Assembly: GCA_964651245.1 (NCBI GenBank)
Contig: CAZYVI010000001.1
Coordinates: forward strand, 1-64,000
Direction: 5' to 3'
DNA: 64,000 nt
Source of the DNA: Avedoeria sp964651245
Lineage (GTDB): Bacteria; Chloroflexota; Anaerolineae; Epilineales; Epilineaceae
The notes below the pieces were generated by a model. The model did no database searches, was not told the origin of the DNA, and was given only the letters and a program-made list of their open reading frames with translations. The position numbers and the translations under genes were made by a program. Shown in pieces: positions 42,367 to 56,100 of this stretch (position 1 is the first letter of the stretch; every line of letters begins with the position of its first letter).

Positions 42367-44125
42367 CTACGGATCGCAGGCCGGCTTGTTCTCGAGCAGG
42401 AAGAAGTCGAACAGCGGGAACGAGCCGTAGGCCTTGCTCTCGTCGCCCGGCACGTCGGGCTCGCCCAGGACGGCGCCGATGCGCTCGACGCCGACGGCGC
42501 CAAGGCCGACGAGGTTGCGCACGAACCGGCCCTGCGCGTCGAACACGTCGTGCTCCCAGAACGTGGCGCTGACGACCATGCTGCCCAGGAAGCTCGGCCG
42601 GACCCAGCCCCAGCTGTCGACGTTGATGTACTCCACCTGCTTCTCGCCCAGCGTCTCGCAGACGTAGTCGATCAGACCGTTCTGGTCGTAGAGGAAGACG
42701 GCGAAGTTCGTGAAGCCCGGCTTGGGCACCAGGTTGGCGATCGCGATCTCGGTCGAGACGCCGCGGTTGCGCTTGGCCACCATCGGCAGGGCGAACACCG
42801 CCGAGCCCGACGCCACGCCGCCCTTGCCGTTGCCCAGCTGCCAATCGTAGATCGTCTCGGTCGAGGCGTTGTAGGCCACGGCCTCGCGGCGCTCGCTGCG
42901 GGCCGGGTCGGACCAGCGCTCGAGGATCACGATGCTCTGGAGCCGCGGCGGGTCGGCCACCGGGCCGCCCGGGGTCCACCACTCCTGGCTCTCGACGCGC
43001 GCCGAGCCGGTCCAGGCGCCGGGCAGGCCGGCGATGACCGGCAGGAAGAAGCTGTTCGAACCGCGCGGGCAGATCCAATCGACCAGCGTCTGCTTGATGC
43101 CGCCGCCGAAGTCGAGGAAGTAGACCTTGACCTTGGCCGCCATCGTCGACGACAGGTTCTGGACCTGGATCGCCGTGTCCCAGCCCTGGTACTCGTTGTA
43201 GATCAGCGGCGCGTAGTTCACCTGGTCGCCCAGCGAGAAGTCGAGCGCCTCGATGTCGGCGGGCACGCCGACGTAGCTGGTGAAGTGGTTCGGGCCGCGC
43301 GTGTCGACGACGACGCCCAGCGGCTGGCTGGCCCGGATCCAGGCGCTGCCGATCCAGCCCGTCCCGACGACGGTCGAGGCCTCGAAGTCCACCGTCTCGC
43401 CGCGCGACAGCTGGATGACGTCGCCCAGGATCGGCCGCAGGCAGTTGTCCTGGGCCTTGAACCAGATCTCGAGGCTGGTGCACAGCTCGCCCGAGTTCTG
43501 GATGTGGAGCACCGAGTCGAGGCCGCCGTTGCCCGACACCACGAACGGCGCATAGGTCGTGAAGCCGCCCGACTCGGGGTCGTACGCGCCCTCGAGGTCG
43601 CTCGAGACGCCCTCGTAGGCGGCGTGGTTGACCCGGTTCGGATCGACCGGGTCGGGGCAGGCGCGGTTGACGACCACCGCCAGCGGCTCGCCGGCGAACT
43701 TGGCGAAGTCGTAGCCCTCGTAGCTGCCGCGCTTGCGGTAGGCGGTGTCGAAGATCAGCCAGTTCAGATCGCTGCCGGTGACGGTGGTGTAGATCTTGTC
43801 GCACACCAGCCGGCCGAAGGCGATCGGCTGGCCCGGCTGCTCCTCGACGGTGGCGGCCGAGAGCGAGTAGACGACCGCGCTATGGGCGCCGCCCGGGATC
43901 TGGCTCGTGGCGAAGCTCCAGGCGCTGCCCGGCCGCAGCAGGCCGCTGCACTCCACCTTGAGCGGGCCGGCGGCCTGCGGCGGGCAGAAGCCCGCGTCGC
44001 CCCACACGACCAGCACCGGGATCGTCTCGGCGTCGCCGACGTTCTGGACCTGGATCCAGGTCTCGCAGCCCTCGCCGCCGACGATCGGCAGCTGGAGCCG
44101 GAAGTCGACGCCGGCGCACGGCACC
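42367..44125 (-). repeat. Four-fold C-terminal module of the giant protein
   Basis: Within the last ~585 residues four segments repeat a pattern: an LP/AP-hydrophobic strand, ~10 residues, then a strand ending in [QA]N. They open at about 44100 (LQLPIVGGEGCETWIQVQN), 43555 (YAPFVVSGNGGLDSVLHIQN), 43220 (YAPLIYNEYQGWDTAIQVQN) and 42800 (ALPMVAKRNRGVSTEIAIAN). Each is followed by a V-x-V-x-[FY]-x-D type strand. It looks like a beta-sandwich repeat. The same four occur in the neighbouring giant. Confidence 0.7.
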
Positions 44126-47100
44126 TCGATGCGGACGCTGTCGGTGTCGGTGACGATCGGCAGGCACGACAGGTCGGTCCGACCCGAGTTCACCGGGTTG
44201 GCGCTGACCTCGACCGTGTCGATCGCGTTGCCGCACTCGCGGGTCAGGTGCGGCACCGTGACCTGGCGGCGCACGATCTCGCCCGGCGCGACCGGTACCT
44301 TGGGGTCGACGCCGAAGCGGATCGTGTCGGTGAAGATGATGGTCGGCATCGTCGAGCGCGACCGCAGCGTGTCGGTGATCCGGATGTCGTCGAGGTAGGT
44401 CGTGCCGGTGTTCTTGATCTCGAAGCAGAACGTCACCGGCTGGGCCGTCTCGTTGATCACGGGCAGATCGGCGCCCGGGCAGACACCGTCGAACGACACC
44501 GTCTTGTCGACGACGACCGACGGGCAGGCGACGGCCGTCGACTCGACGGCCCGGTTGTTGGCGGTCAGCGGGTCGAGCGTCGGCGTCCGCGCCGTCGTCG
44601 GCGGCTGGCCGCCCGGGCCCTGGGCCGGGCCGGTCTGCGCCAGCGGCCAGCGGGTGTCGTTGCGGCGCGTCTCGACGAACGCGGTGTTGGCGAACAGCGA
44701 GCCGCACGCTGCCGACTGGCGGACCATCGCCATGATCGTGACCGTCACCGACTCGCCGGCGTTGAGCCGTCCGAGCTCGGCGACGCCGGCGTTGTTCACG
44801 CCGTTGCCGATGCGCAGCGTGATCCGGCCGTCGTCGCGGACTTCGACCACCTCGCCGGCCGAGACCGTGACGTCGACGACGTCCGGATCGACCGCCACCG
44901 CCTCGGGCGGCAGCTGGTCGACGACGAAGACCTCGGCGGCGTCGGACGGGCCGAGGTTGCTGGCGACGATCTCGTAGGTCACCATGCCGCCGGGCGTGAC
45001 CGGGTCGCATGTCAGGAAGTCGCCGAAGATGTCGGTCTTCGTGATCGCCAGGTCGGCCTCGGCGATGATGCGTGTGCGCTCGGTGTCGCGGTTGTTCTGG
45101 CGCCGGAAGTCGGTCGTGGCCGTGGTCAGGAAGGCGGTGTTGCGGGCGATGAGCCCGGCCTCGCTGTTCAGCGGCCCGGCCGCTTGGGCATTGGCGGCGT
45201 CGAGGACGTAGCCGGGGTCGACGATCGTGATCAGGTCGAAGCCGTAGCCGATGCCCGGCGCCAGCGTGCCGACGCCGGCGTTGAAGATCGTCTCGTTGTG
45301 GACCTTGAGCTGGGTCAGCGTCACGACGTTCGTGGCGGCGTTGTAGCTGCACAGCACGCGGTCGTCGGGATCGTGCGGCTCGCAGCGCACGAACCGCTCG
45401 CCGGCCAGTCCGGGCTGCTTGAAGTCGAGCGTGTCGGTCAACACGACGCTCACCGCCGTCGACGGGCCGGCGTTGCCGAACGTGATCCGGTAGCGGTGCT
45501 CGCGGCCGGCGATCGCCAGGTCGGGCTCGGTCAGGCGGTCGAGGCGCGGCTCGGCCGGGACGTCGACCTTCTGCAGGAACCCGTTGGCGTCGCCGAACGG
45601 CCCGCCGTCGCCCGGACCGCCGATGTCGGCCACGGCGTTCACGGTCGTGTTGTTGCAGGCCTGGTTGTTCGTCGCCAGCGGGTCGAGCGTCAGCGACAGC
45701 TCCGGCGGCGCCGGCGGCAGCGGCGGGGGCGGCGCCGGCGGCGAGGCGGCCGCGAACAGCGCGTCGACGCAGTTGCGCAGCACCGTGCCCTGGGCCACCG
45801 CCTGATCGACGGCGACGTAGATGCTGAACGTCCGGCGCTCGCCGGGCGCCATGTCGCCCACGCTGCAGTACAGCGTCCCGCCGTTCACCGCGTCGGCCCG
45901 GCAGCGAGCGCCGCCGTCGGCGCGCAGGAACGTGACGCCCGCCGGCAGGACGTCGCGCAGCGTGACGTTGCGCGACGTGCTGGGGCCGGCGTTCTGGACG
46001 GCCAGCTCGTAGCGCAGCTCGAGGCCGGCGGTGGCGGCGTTGGGCTGGTCGGCGATGACGAACCGCTGGCCCGCGACGTCGTAGCCGGTCACGTTCTGAC
46101 CGACGGCCGTCTTGCTCGTCGAGAGGTCGGCGGCGGCGAGCACCGTGGTCTGGACGTGGGCGTGGTTGTTGTGGATCGTCGGATCGAATACGTCGGAGCG
46201 CACGTCGACGTCGTTCTCCAGCACCGTGCCGGGCGCGACGTTGGGATCGACCAAGACGTCGAACGTGATCGTCGCCCCGCGGCGCTGGGCCGAGTCGACC
46301 CCGAGCAGCGTGCCGAGGCCGCACGTGAAGCGATCGGACGGCTCGCCGGGCGTACCGGTCTGGCACGCGCCCGCCGGCAGCGGCGCCATGTTGTCCACCA
46401 CCGCCCGGACGGTGCCCGGCAGGACGGTGACGCCGGCCGGGAGCCGGTCCGTGACGAGGACGTTCTCGGCATCGGACGGGCCACTGTTCTGGACGCGGAT
46501 CGTGTAGCGGATGCGCCGCCCGGCCGTGACCTGGCTGCTCGAGCCGCTGTAGAACGGCGCCTCGGGCAGCGCCGGCAGCGCCGCCTGCGTGTTCACGATC
46601 CGGCCGGCCTGGCCGTTCACCTGGACCTCGCCGAGCGCGGTCTTCGTGACCGACAGGTTGGCGACGTCGGTGATCTCGTGCTCGACCTCGGCGTGGTTGT
46701 TGGCCGGGTCGATCTCCTCGGACGTCGAGACGACGTCGGCGATGTTGTTCATGTCCTGGGCCTGGCGGAAGCGGACCCGCATCGTGAGGATCCAGCGGCC
46801 GGTGTTCGGCGGGCCGTCGGCCAACAGAACGCCCAGCTGCGGGATGCCGAACGCCGGCGTCAGCACCTGGTTGAGGGTGCAGTCCACCTCGAGGCGCTGG
46901 CCGATGAACGGGATGCCGCTCGGCTCGAGCACGCCGACCGGCGGCACCGGCGGCAGCGCCGGCGGCCACGGCGTGCCCGGCAGGTTGTTCGTCTCGGTCG
47001 CGCCGTTGGCCAGGCTGCGGCAGATCGCCGGGCGGTCCGAGGTGATATCGATGAGGTCGAACTGTTCGCCGGCCTGGAGCACATCCTTGAGGGCGACGCC

Positions 47101-50100
47101 CTCGGCGAAGCTCGGACCGTGGTTGTCGACGATCACGGTGTACGTGAGCACCTTGCCGGCCGCCACACGGCCGATGTTCGTGCCGAACTTCGTCACCTGG
47201 AGGTCGACGACCGAGCGGACGTGGTTCTTGGCGAAGGCGGCGTTGTTGGCGGTCACCGGGTCGCCGAGCGACGTCTGGCTCGTCACGGCGACGTTGTTCG
47301 TGATCGTCGTGCCGGCCGGGATGTTGGGCTCGACGCGCACCCAGATGTCGAACGAGCGTGTCTGGCCGCTGGGCAGCGTGCCGATCGCGCACGACAGCGT
47401 CTGCGGGATCGCCGGCGCGTTCGTGACGATGCACATCGGCTGCAGCGTGTCGATCTCGTAGCGCACCTCGGGCGGCAGCGTGTCGGACACGACGACGTTC
47501 TGGGCGTCGGACGGGCCGTTGTTGAAGACGGTGACGGTGTAGCGGATCTGGCGACCGGCCGCAATGCGCACCGGGTCGGCCGACTTCTGGACGGCCACGT
47601 CGGCCTGCGTCTGGACCGGGACGATCACGGTGGCGCTGTTGTCGGCCGGATCGCAGTCGGGCGTGACGTCGCTGCGCACGGTGGCCGTGTTGGCGACGAC
47701 GCCGGCCGCCGCGCTCGCGCGCACCACGGTGTCGATGAACACCCGGCGCCCGCCGGCCGGCGGCTCGCCCGGCGCGACCTCGAACAGCGAGCAGATCACC
47801 TCGTGGGCGCCCTCGCTGTAGGTGCAGGCCTCGCGGCCGCGCTGGTTCTCGATGCGCGCCCCGACGAACTGCAGCGCCGCCGGCAGCGCGTCGCGCACGA
47901 CGACGCTGCGCGCCACCGACGGACCGTCGCTGCGGACGACGAGCTCGTAGCTCAGCGGCCGGCCGGCGATGACGGGGCTCGGCTGGGCGAGCTTGGTGAT
48001 CGAGAGATCGGCGACCTCGCCCACGGCGGTGGTCTGCTGGGCGAAGTTGTCGGCCGTGAACGGGTCGAGGTTGTCGGAGCTGGCGAAGGCGCTGTTGACG
48101 ATCGTGTTCGTCCCCGAGGCGCCGACGTAACCGGCGTCGACGCGGGCGACGATCGTCACCGTGCCGCTCTGGCCCGCCGCCAGCCGATCGAAGACGCAGC
48201 GCGCCGGATCGGCAGGGACGCCGGGGGTGCCGGCGTGGCAGCCGGCGGCGCCGGCGGGTCCGGCGCCGGCGATCGAGACGATCTCGAGGCCGGCCGGCAC
48301 GGCGTCGGCCACCCGGACGTTCGTGGCCACGCTGCCGCCCGGCTCGCCGAAGGCGGTGGCGCGGTTCGTGACGACGAGCGTCCAGGTCAGCTGCGCGCCG
48401 GCCGTCACGCCGTTGGCGGTGTCGGCGACAGTGGCGCAGACGGTGGGGCTGTGGACGCGGCCGACCTCCGACTTGGTCAGGAACAGGTCGGAGGTGTCGG
48501 CGACGCTGATGTGGTCGACGGCGACGTTGTTGGCCAGCCGCGGATCGGGCGTGCCCACCTTGGCCGTCTCGCCGTCACGGCTGGCGACGCGGACCTCGTT
48601 GTTGACGTCCTGGGTCTGGGTGGCGCGGACCGTCACCTGCACCGTCCAACGGCCGCTTCCCAGCCCGCTGCCGACCGGCTCGAGCGCGGCGTCGAGCGTG
48701 CACCGCAGCAACTGCCCCGACTGCGGCGCCGGCGCGGGCACGCTCAGGCAGCTGTCGGGCCGTCCTGGGTCGCCCAGGATCCCCACCAGGGTGAAGACGT
48801 TGGACGACAGGATCGTGTCGGTGATGATGAGGTCGCGCGCCGCCGACGGGCCGAGGTTCTCGACCAGGATCGTGTAGGTGAAGACCTCGCCGGCCCGCAC
48901 GGTGGTGTCGGGCTTGCTGACCTTCATGACCCGGACGTCGGCCAGATCCTGCAGCAGGCTGAGATGGACCTCGGTGTTGTCGCGTGGGTCGAGGTCGGGC
49001 TGGTCGCTCGTCACGCCGGTGAACAGCTCGAGCACGAGCGGCTCGGGCGCGAGGGCGCGGTCGAGGAAGGCGTTGGGGCCGACCTCGGTCTGGATCGTGA
49101 ACTGCTTCTGGCCGCCGCCGGGGATGCTGCCGAGCTGGCAGGTGAGCTGGCCGACCGGCGCCTCGACGCAGTGCGGCACCAGGTTGTCGGTGACGTAGTG
49201 GACGTCGGTCTCGAGCGTGGCGGTGAAGACGACGTTCGTGGCGGTGCCGATGCCCCGGTTGAGGACGGTGATGTCGTAGAACAAGGAGTGGCCGGCCAAC
49301 GCCGGGCCGGGGTTGGGCAGCGGCCGCGGCGTCAAGGCGTCCGGCGAGGCGCCGTCGTCGCCGGGGGCGTCGAGGGCCGGGTAGAGCGGGCCGGGGCGCG
49401 ACGTGATGAGGATGTCGAGGTCGACGCTGGGCGCCATGATCGACACGACGGATTGGTTGTTCGACCGGTCCTGGTCGCCGGTGTCGCTGTCGACCGACGC
49501 CAGGTTGCGCACCTCCTTGCCGCCGCAGCCGGGCAGCAGCCGGGCGGTGATCGTCAGCGAGGCGTTCGCGCCGTTGGCCAGCGGCCCGATCGTCCAGAGG
49601 CCGCTGACCGGGTCGTAGTTGCCGCCGGCATGGGCGACGTACGCCAGGCAGGCCGGCAGCCGGTCGATGGCGCGGACGTTGGCGGCGTCGCGCGAGCCCA
49701 GGTTCTCGACGAACAGGTTGAAGTCGATGAGCGCGCCCTCGAGGTGCGGCGGCGGCGTCACGACGGTCTTCACGATGCGCAGGTCGGCGCCGCGGACGGT
49801 CACCGTGGCGGTGGCGCGGTTGTTGTTCGGCGGGTTGTTGACGTCGAACGGATCCGGCACCGAGCTCTGGCTGACGAAGGCCTCGTTCGTAAACGTCTGG
49901 CCGCCGGAGCCCGGCAGCGCCACGACGACGATGTGGATCGTCTCGGTGGCGCCCTGGACCAGCGTGCCGACGTTCCAGGCGCCGGTGAGCGGGTTGTACG
50001 CGCCGCCGCTGTCGTCGGAGACGTAGGCCAGGCCGGCCGGCACGAGGTCGGTGAGGACGACGTTCTCGGCGTCGGCGGTGCTGACGAGCGGGTTCGTGAC

Positions 50101-53100
50101 CGACACCGTGAACGTGCTGTTGGCGCCCTCGTCGATGAGCGTCGGCGCGGCGGTCTTCGTCACCTGGAGGTCGGCCCAGGTCAGGAACACCGTCGCGGTG
50201 GCGGTGTTGTTCGTGTCGTCCGGATCGCCCTGGATGGCGTCGATGGCCGTGATCGTGTTGTCGATGAAGTCGTAGCTGGCGCTGGCGTTGGCGTCGACGG
50301 TGCCGACGAGCGTCAGCGTCGCCTTGGGCGCGTCGGTGTCGGGATCGTAGACGCCCAGCGTCGGCGGATTGACGGTCCAGGTGCCGCTGCCGATGTTGTA
50401 GGTGCCTTGCGACGCCACCGCCGAGTGGATCGTGATCCCTGGGTCGAGGACGTCGAGCGCCGTGACGGCCGTGGCCGGCTCGGGGCCGAGGTTCTTGAGC
50501 GTGATCGTGAACGTGACGGTGTCGCCGTCGAACGGCGTGCGCTTGTCGACGGTCTTCTCGATCATCAGGTCGGCGCCGACGACGCAGACCGCCGCGCTGC
50601 CGGTGTTGTTCGCCGGCCGGGCGTCGTCCTGGTCGCCGTCGACGGTGGCGTAGTTGGCGATCGGCCCCGAGAAGCGCACGACGTTGTGGTCGCCGCACGT
50701 GGCGACGTAGAGGTCGCCGTCCGGGCCGAAGGCGATGCCGATCGGCATATCGATCGTGTAGAGGTCGTCGTTGACGATGTTGAACTGGCGCACGAACGTG
50801 TTCGTGTTCGGGTTGTAGACCAGCACCTTGTCGTTGCCGGAGCTGGCCACGTACAGCATCCCGTCGGCGCCGAACGTGATCCCCTCGGCGCCGGCCAGGT
50901 CGCCGCCGATCGTGACGACGTCGAGGAACGTGCCAAGCTCGCCGTCGTAGCGGTAGACGCCGTTGGCGACCGAGGCGTAGAGCTCGAAGTTCCCGTCGCC
51001 GTTGCTGTCGGGGCCGAACGTGATGTCGGTGGGCGCCACGAGCGACGGCGTGCCGCCGTAGGTGACGAACGGCTCGAAGAACGGCGCGCCGGACAAGAAG
51101 CCGTACGTGGGGCCCACGTAGCGCAGGATCTGGCCGCCCTCGGAGCTGGCGACGTACAGGATGTTGTCGGTCGAGAAGGCCAGGCCGATCGGCTGGTTCA
51201 GGCCATTCGTCGGCCAGATGCCGCCGACGAAGTTGTCGATGAACGCGCCCGTCGCGCCGTTGAAGCGGACGACCTTGTCGTTGTTGCTGCTGGCGACGTA
51301 GAGGTGGCCGTCGGGGCCGAACAGCAGGTCCTTGGGGCCGTCGAGGCCGGTCGTGGCGAAGTCGTTGATGTAGGCGCCGGTGGCGCCGTTGAAGCGCTTG
51401 ACGACGTCCTGGTGGTAGGCCGAGACGAACAGCTCCGGCACGCCGTCGCCGGTCTGGTCCGGGCCGAACGTGAGGAAGCTGGCGCAGTTCAGGCCGTCCG
51501 CCGTGACCTGCGCGAAGACGCCCAGGAACGGCACGCCGCCGTCGTAGCGGTTGATCCGGTCGTTGTTGCGGTTCGCGACCACCGCGTCGCCGTCGTCGAG
51601 GAACACGATGCCCGACGGGCCGTCGCTGAACGCGGTGGCGAACGAGCCGATGAAGGCTCCGGCGGGCGTGTAGCGCAGCACCTGGTCGGTGTTGAAGCTC
51701 GTGACGTAGATGTTGCCGTCGGGGCCGATGGCCACGTCCTGCGCCCCGCTCAGGCCGCCGAGACCGGACGCGACGACGACGCCCAGGCTGCTGCCGTCGG
51801 CGCCACTGAAGGCGACGACGCTGTTGTTCCCCTCGTTCGAGACGTAGAGGTCGTCGATGCCGTCGGCGTTGCGGTCCGGGCCGAACGTGAGCCCGGTCGG
51901 CGACGCCATGCCGCCGGCGCTGGCGAAGACGCCCAGCGCGGCGCCCGTACCGCCGACGAAGCGCTCGATGCGCGGCGGCGACGACTGGCGCGAGACGTAC
52001 AGGTTGCCGTCAGGACCGATCGTCAGGCCCTTCATCCGGTCCAGCGGGTTGAACAGCCCGGTGTCGTCGCCCGCGATGACCCCGAGGAAGTCGCCCGACG
52101 TCATCGGATCGCTCGGACCCTGGAACATGACGACGGCAACGCGGCCGCAGGTCAGCTCGAGCGCGACGTAGATCCGCGACAGGTCCTCGCTGACCGCGAC
52201 GTCGTACACCTCGGCGATGGTGGCGAACAAACAGGCGATGTCGACCAGCTGCGGCACTTCGTCGTCGAAGATCGTGCCGAGCTGGGTGTTGTTCGTCTGG
52301 CTCCACGCCTGGATGATGAGGTTGTTCGCGTCGCCCGGCTTGCGGTAGGCGGCGATGAGCTGCTGGTTCGAGGCCAGCGTCACCGCCCGCGGCCGCTCGA
52401 TGCCGTCCTCGGCGATGAACTGCGAGTCGTAGTTGCCGGTCGGCAGCGTGCCGTAGGCCAGCACCTGATGCGTGTCCTGGCTGACGACGAGCAGCCGGCT
52501 GGCCTCGAGCAGCAATCCGTGCGGGCCCGCCACGCCGCCGCGCGTCGACGGCACGACTTCGCCGCGGTAGTCGCCCGACGTCAGGTCGAAGCGCAGCACG
52601 CTGCCGCCGCCACGCGAGCTGACCCACAGGCTGTTGTTCGGGCCGATCGTCATGAAGGTCGGGCCCGAGAGGAAGCCGCTGGCGTTGTTCACAAGCGCGC
52701 CCAGGAACGCCGGCAGCGATGGGTTGCCGCTGAAGATCAGGATCTCGCTGCCGCCCTCGCTGGCGACGTAGAGGTCGGCGAAGGTGTCGGCGTTGCGGTC
52801 GGGGCCGAAGAGCATGCCGTGGGGCAGGTTGAGCGTCGAGCCCGGGAACGGCGACGCCACGTCGCCGAGCGCCGCGGCGACGACGACGCCGATCGTGCCG
52901 CCGGTGGCCGGGAAGCGCAGCACGCGGTGGTTGATCGAGCTCGAGACGTAGGCGCGTCCGGCGGCGTCGAAGACGATGTCCTTGGGGACGAACACGCCGT
53001 TGGGGAAGATCGGGTTGACCGGGTTGCCGATGAAGACACCGGTGAACGCGCCGGTGGCGTCGTAGCGCAGCACCTGGTTCGTGCCGCTGCTCACGACGTA

Positions 53101-56100
53101 GAGCTGGCCCGTCCGCCACTCGAGTCCGGCCGGCCGGAACAACCCGCCGGTGCCGCCGGGCACGAACACGTCGATGAACGCGCCGGCCGGGCTGTAGCGC
53201 AGGACCTCGTCACGGCCGCTGTTGGAGACGTAGTAGTTGCCGTCGGGTCCCACCGCGATGTCGTGCGGCTTGATGAGCCGGCCCAGGGGCGGGTTGTCGG
53301 AGACGACGAACTCCTCCTCGAACCGGCCGAGGATGCTGGCGGTGTCGGGATCGACCGTGACGACGATCGTGAGGGTGGCCATGGCCTGGCGGGCCAGGTT
53401 GCCCACGGTCCAGACGCCGGTGCCCGGGTTGTAGCTGCCCTGCGAGGCCGCCGACGAGACGTAGGTCAGGCCGTCGGGGAGCTGGTCGTCGACCGTCACC
53501 CCCGTGGCGTCCTCGCGGCCGTTGTTGCGAACCTTGATCTCGAACGTGACGGTGTCGCCCTCGTTGTAGCACTCGTCGGGGGCCAGATCCGTCTTCTTGT
53601 AGACCACCTCGAGGTCGGCGCCGGGCGGCGGCGGGGCGATGAACAGGATCGCCAGGTCGTCGTGGACGATCGGGGCGCCGACGCCCCCGCCGGGATTGCA
53701 GCCGTACTGCAGCCCGAACGCGGCCGTGCCGTCGAGGCCGACGGTGGCCGACTTGCCGGCGTCGCGCTGGCCGCCGACGGGGATCGCGCTCACCTGGAAC
53801 GAGAGCGTCGTCAGCACCTGGTCGGTGAAGCGGCTGGCGACGTAGAGCCGGCCGTCCGGGCCGAAGGCGAGCATCCGCGGCTCGTCGAGCCCGCCGCTGC
53901 CGGCGGGGGCGAACGTGCCGATCGAGGCGCCGCTGGCGCCGTCGTAGGCCAGCACCCGGTCGTTGTCGGCCGATGCGACGTAGAGGTTGTTGTCGACGCC
54001 GCCGAACGTGATGCCGATCGGTCGGTCGAGGCCGCCGCTGCCGGCGGCGACGAAGTTGCTCACGAAGGCGCCCGCGCTGTTGTAGCGCTTCACCTGGTCG
54101 GTGCCGCTGCTGGCGACGTAGAGGTCGCTGCCCGCGAACACGATGCCGACCGGGAACGACAGTCCGCCGCTGCCGGCGCTGACGAAGTTGCTGATGAACG
54201 CGCCCGTGGTGCCGTTGTAGCGCTTCACCTCGTGGGTGTCGATGCTGGCGACGTACAGGTCGCCGCCCTGGAACCGCAGGCCGTGCGGTCCGTCGAGCCC
54301 GCCGTCCTCGTCGACGAGGAGCGTGCCCGGATCATCCTCGACGAACTCGTCGATGAACGCGCCGGTCGTGCCGTTGTACTCGATGACCTCGTCGGAGAAA
54401 ATGCTCGACACGAAGAGGTTGCCGTTCGGGCCGAAGACGAGATCCTGCGGGCCGTCGAGGCCGCCGGAGCCGGCGGTGACGAAGACGCCGACGAACGCGC
54501 CGGTGGTGGCGCTGTAGCGCAGGACCTGGTCCGTGTCGCGGCTGGAGACGTAGGCGAAGCCGCCGTTGAAGACGATCCCCTCCGGGAAGTCGAGCCCCGA
54601 GCCGGCGGACAGGAAATTGCGCTGGTCGACGTCGAAGACGTGGACGACGTCGGAGTTGAAGCCGGCGACCCGGAGATCGCCGGACGCGTCGAACACCATG
54701 CTGCGGGGCGCGTCGAGCCCACCGAAGCCGGGATCGACGGCCACGTTGAAGAAGTCGCCGTTCACGCCCGAGTAGCGCAGGACCCGGTCGTTCAGCTCGC
54801 TGGCCACGTAGAGGTTGCCGTCCGCCGGACCCCAGGCCAGACCGCGCGGGCCGTCGAGCCCCCCCGAGCCGGCGGCGACGAACGTGCCGATGAGCGCGCC
54901 GGTGGCGCCGTTGTACTTCAGGACGCGATCGTTGTTGAAGCTCGAAACGTAGAGGTTGCCGTCGGGCGCGAACAGCAGGTCGTCCGGCCCGTCGAGGCCG
55001 CCCGAGCCGGCGGCGACGAACACGTTGAGGAAGGCGCCCGACGAGCCGTTGTAGCGCAGCACCTGGTCGGTGTGGAACGACGACACGTAGAGGTTGTTGT
55101 CCGGCCCGAACACGACGTCGCGCGGCCCGTCCAGGCCGCCGGCGCCGGGCGTGATGATCTGGCCGAGGAAGGCGCCGTGGTTCAGCGCCGGTCCGGTCGT
55201 GCCGCCCTCGAAGAGCAGGACGCGGTCGTTGTCGAAGCTCGTGACGTAGAGGTCGTCGGCCCCGTCGCCGGACGGGTCGCCGACGGCGTCGCCGTTGATG
55301 CCGTTGCCGATCGACAGGCCGCCGGGCGTCGAGAGGCTGCCGCTGCGGCTACGGACCTGGTTCTCGACGAAGGCGCCGCCGCTGAACCGCAGCACCTTGT
55401 CGCCGGCCGCCTCCGCCACCAGCAGGTCGCCCGTGGGCGAGAGCGCGATCCCGTCCGGCTCGCCGCTCTCGACGTTGAAGTACTCGAAGCGGATGTTGCC
55501 CGTGCGCTCGAGCAGCTGGGCCTGGAAGATCACCGTGTCGGCGGGGTTCGCCAGCGTCGCCACCTGCTCCCACTGAACGATGAAGGTGCGGTTGGGGAAC
55601 GAGCCGCGGACGTCGTAGAACACCTGGCCGTAGATCCCCGGGTGGAGGTCGTCCCAGTACGGCATGACGATGCCGCCGGGCGACGACGCCAGCGGCGGGC
55701 AGACGTTGTTGAACACGGTGTACGGTCCGCCGAACGACAGCACGCCGTTGGAGCAGATGTCGACGGTCTGGTACTGGACGTCGTGATAGGTGAAGACGAA
55801 CGGGAACTCGTCGTCGGCCGGCAGGACCTCGCCGTCGAGAGCGATGTTCGTGCAGGTGTCATCGCCGAGGATTACTTGCGTACCGGTGGCGCGGATGTCG
55901 ATGAAATTCGGCGTCGGCGGCACGACCGCCGGCGGGTTCGGCGGCTCGTCGGAGTCGATGTAGCGGTAGTACAGGTTGGCCGGCGCGCCGCCGCCGACGG
56001 CCAGCGGGGCCGCCTGCGCCATCTCGCTGGCGGGTCGAATCGACGCCGACCCCTCTTTGGCCAGCGCAGCCGCCGCGGCGTCGGCGCCGGGCGCAGCGGC

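Noticed and set aside
53800..55460. Regularly spaced near-identical DNA repeats considered as a CRISPR array
   Set aside because: Spacing is ~140 bases, the repeats are in frame and encode NHL blades, and no cas genes are present.
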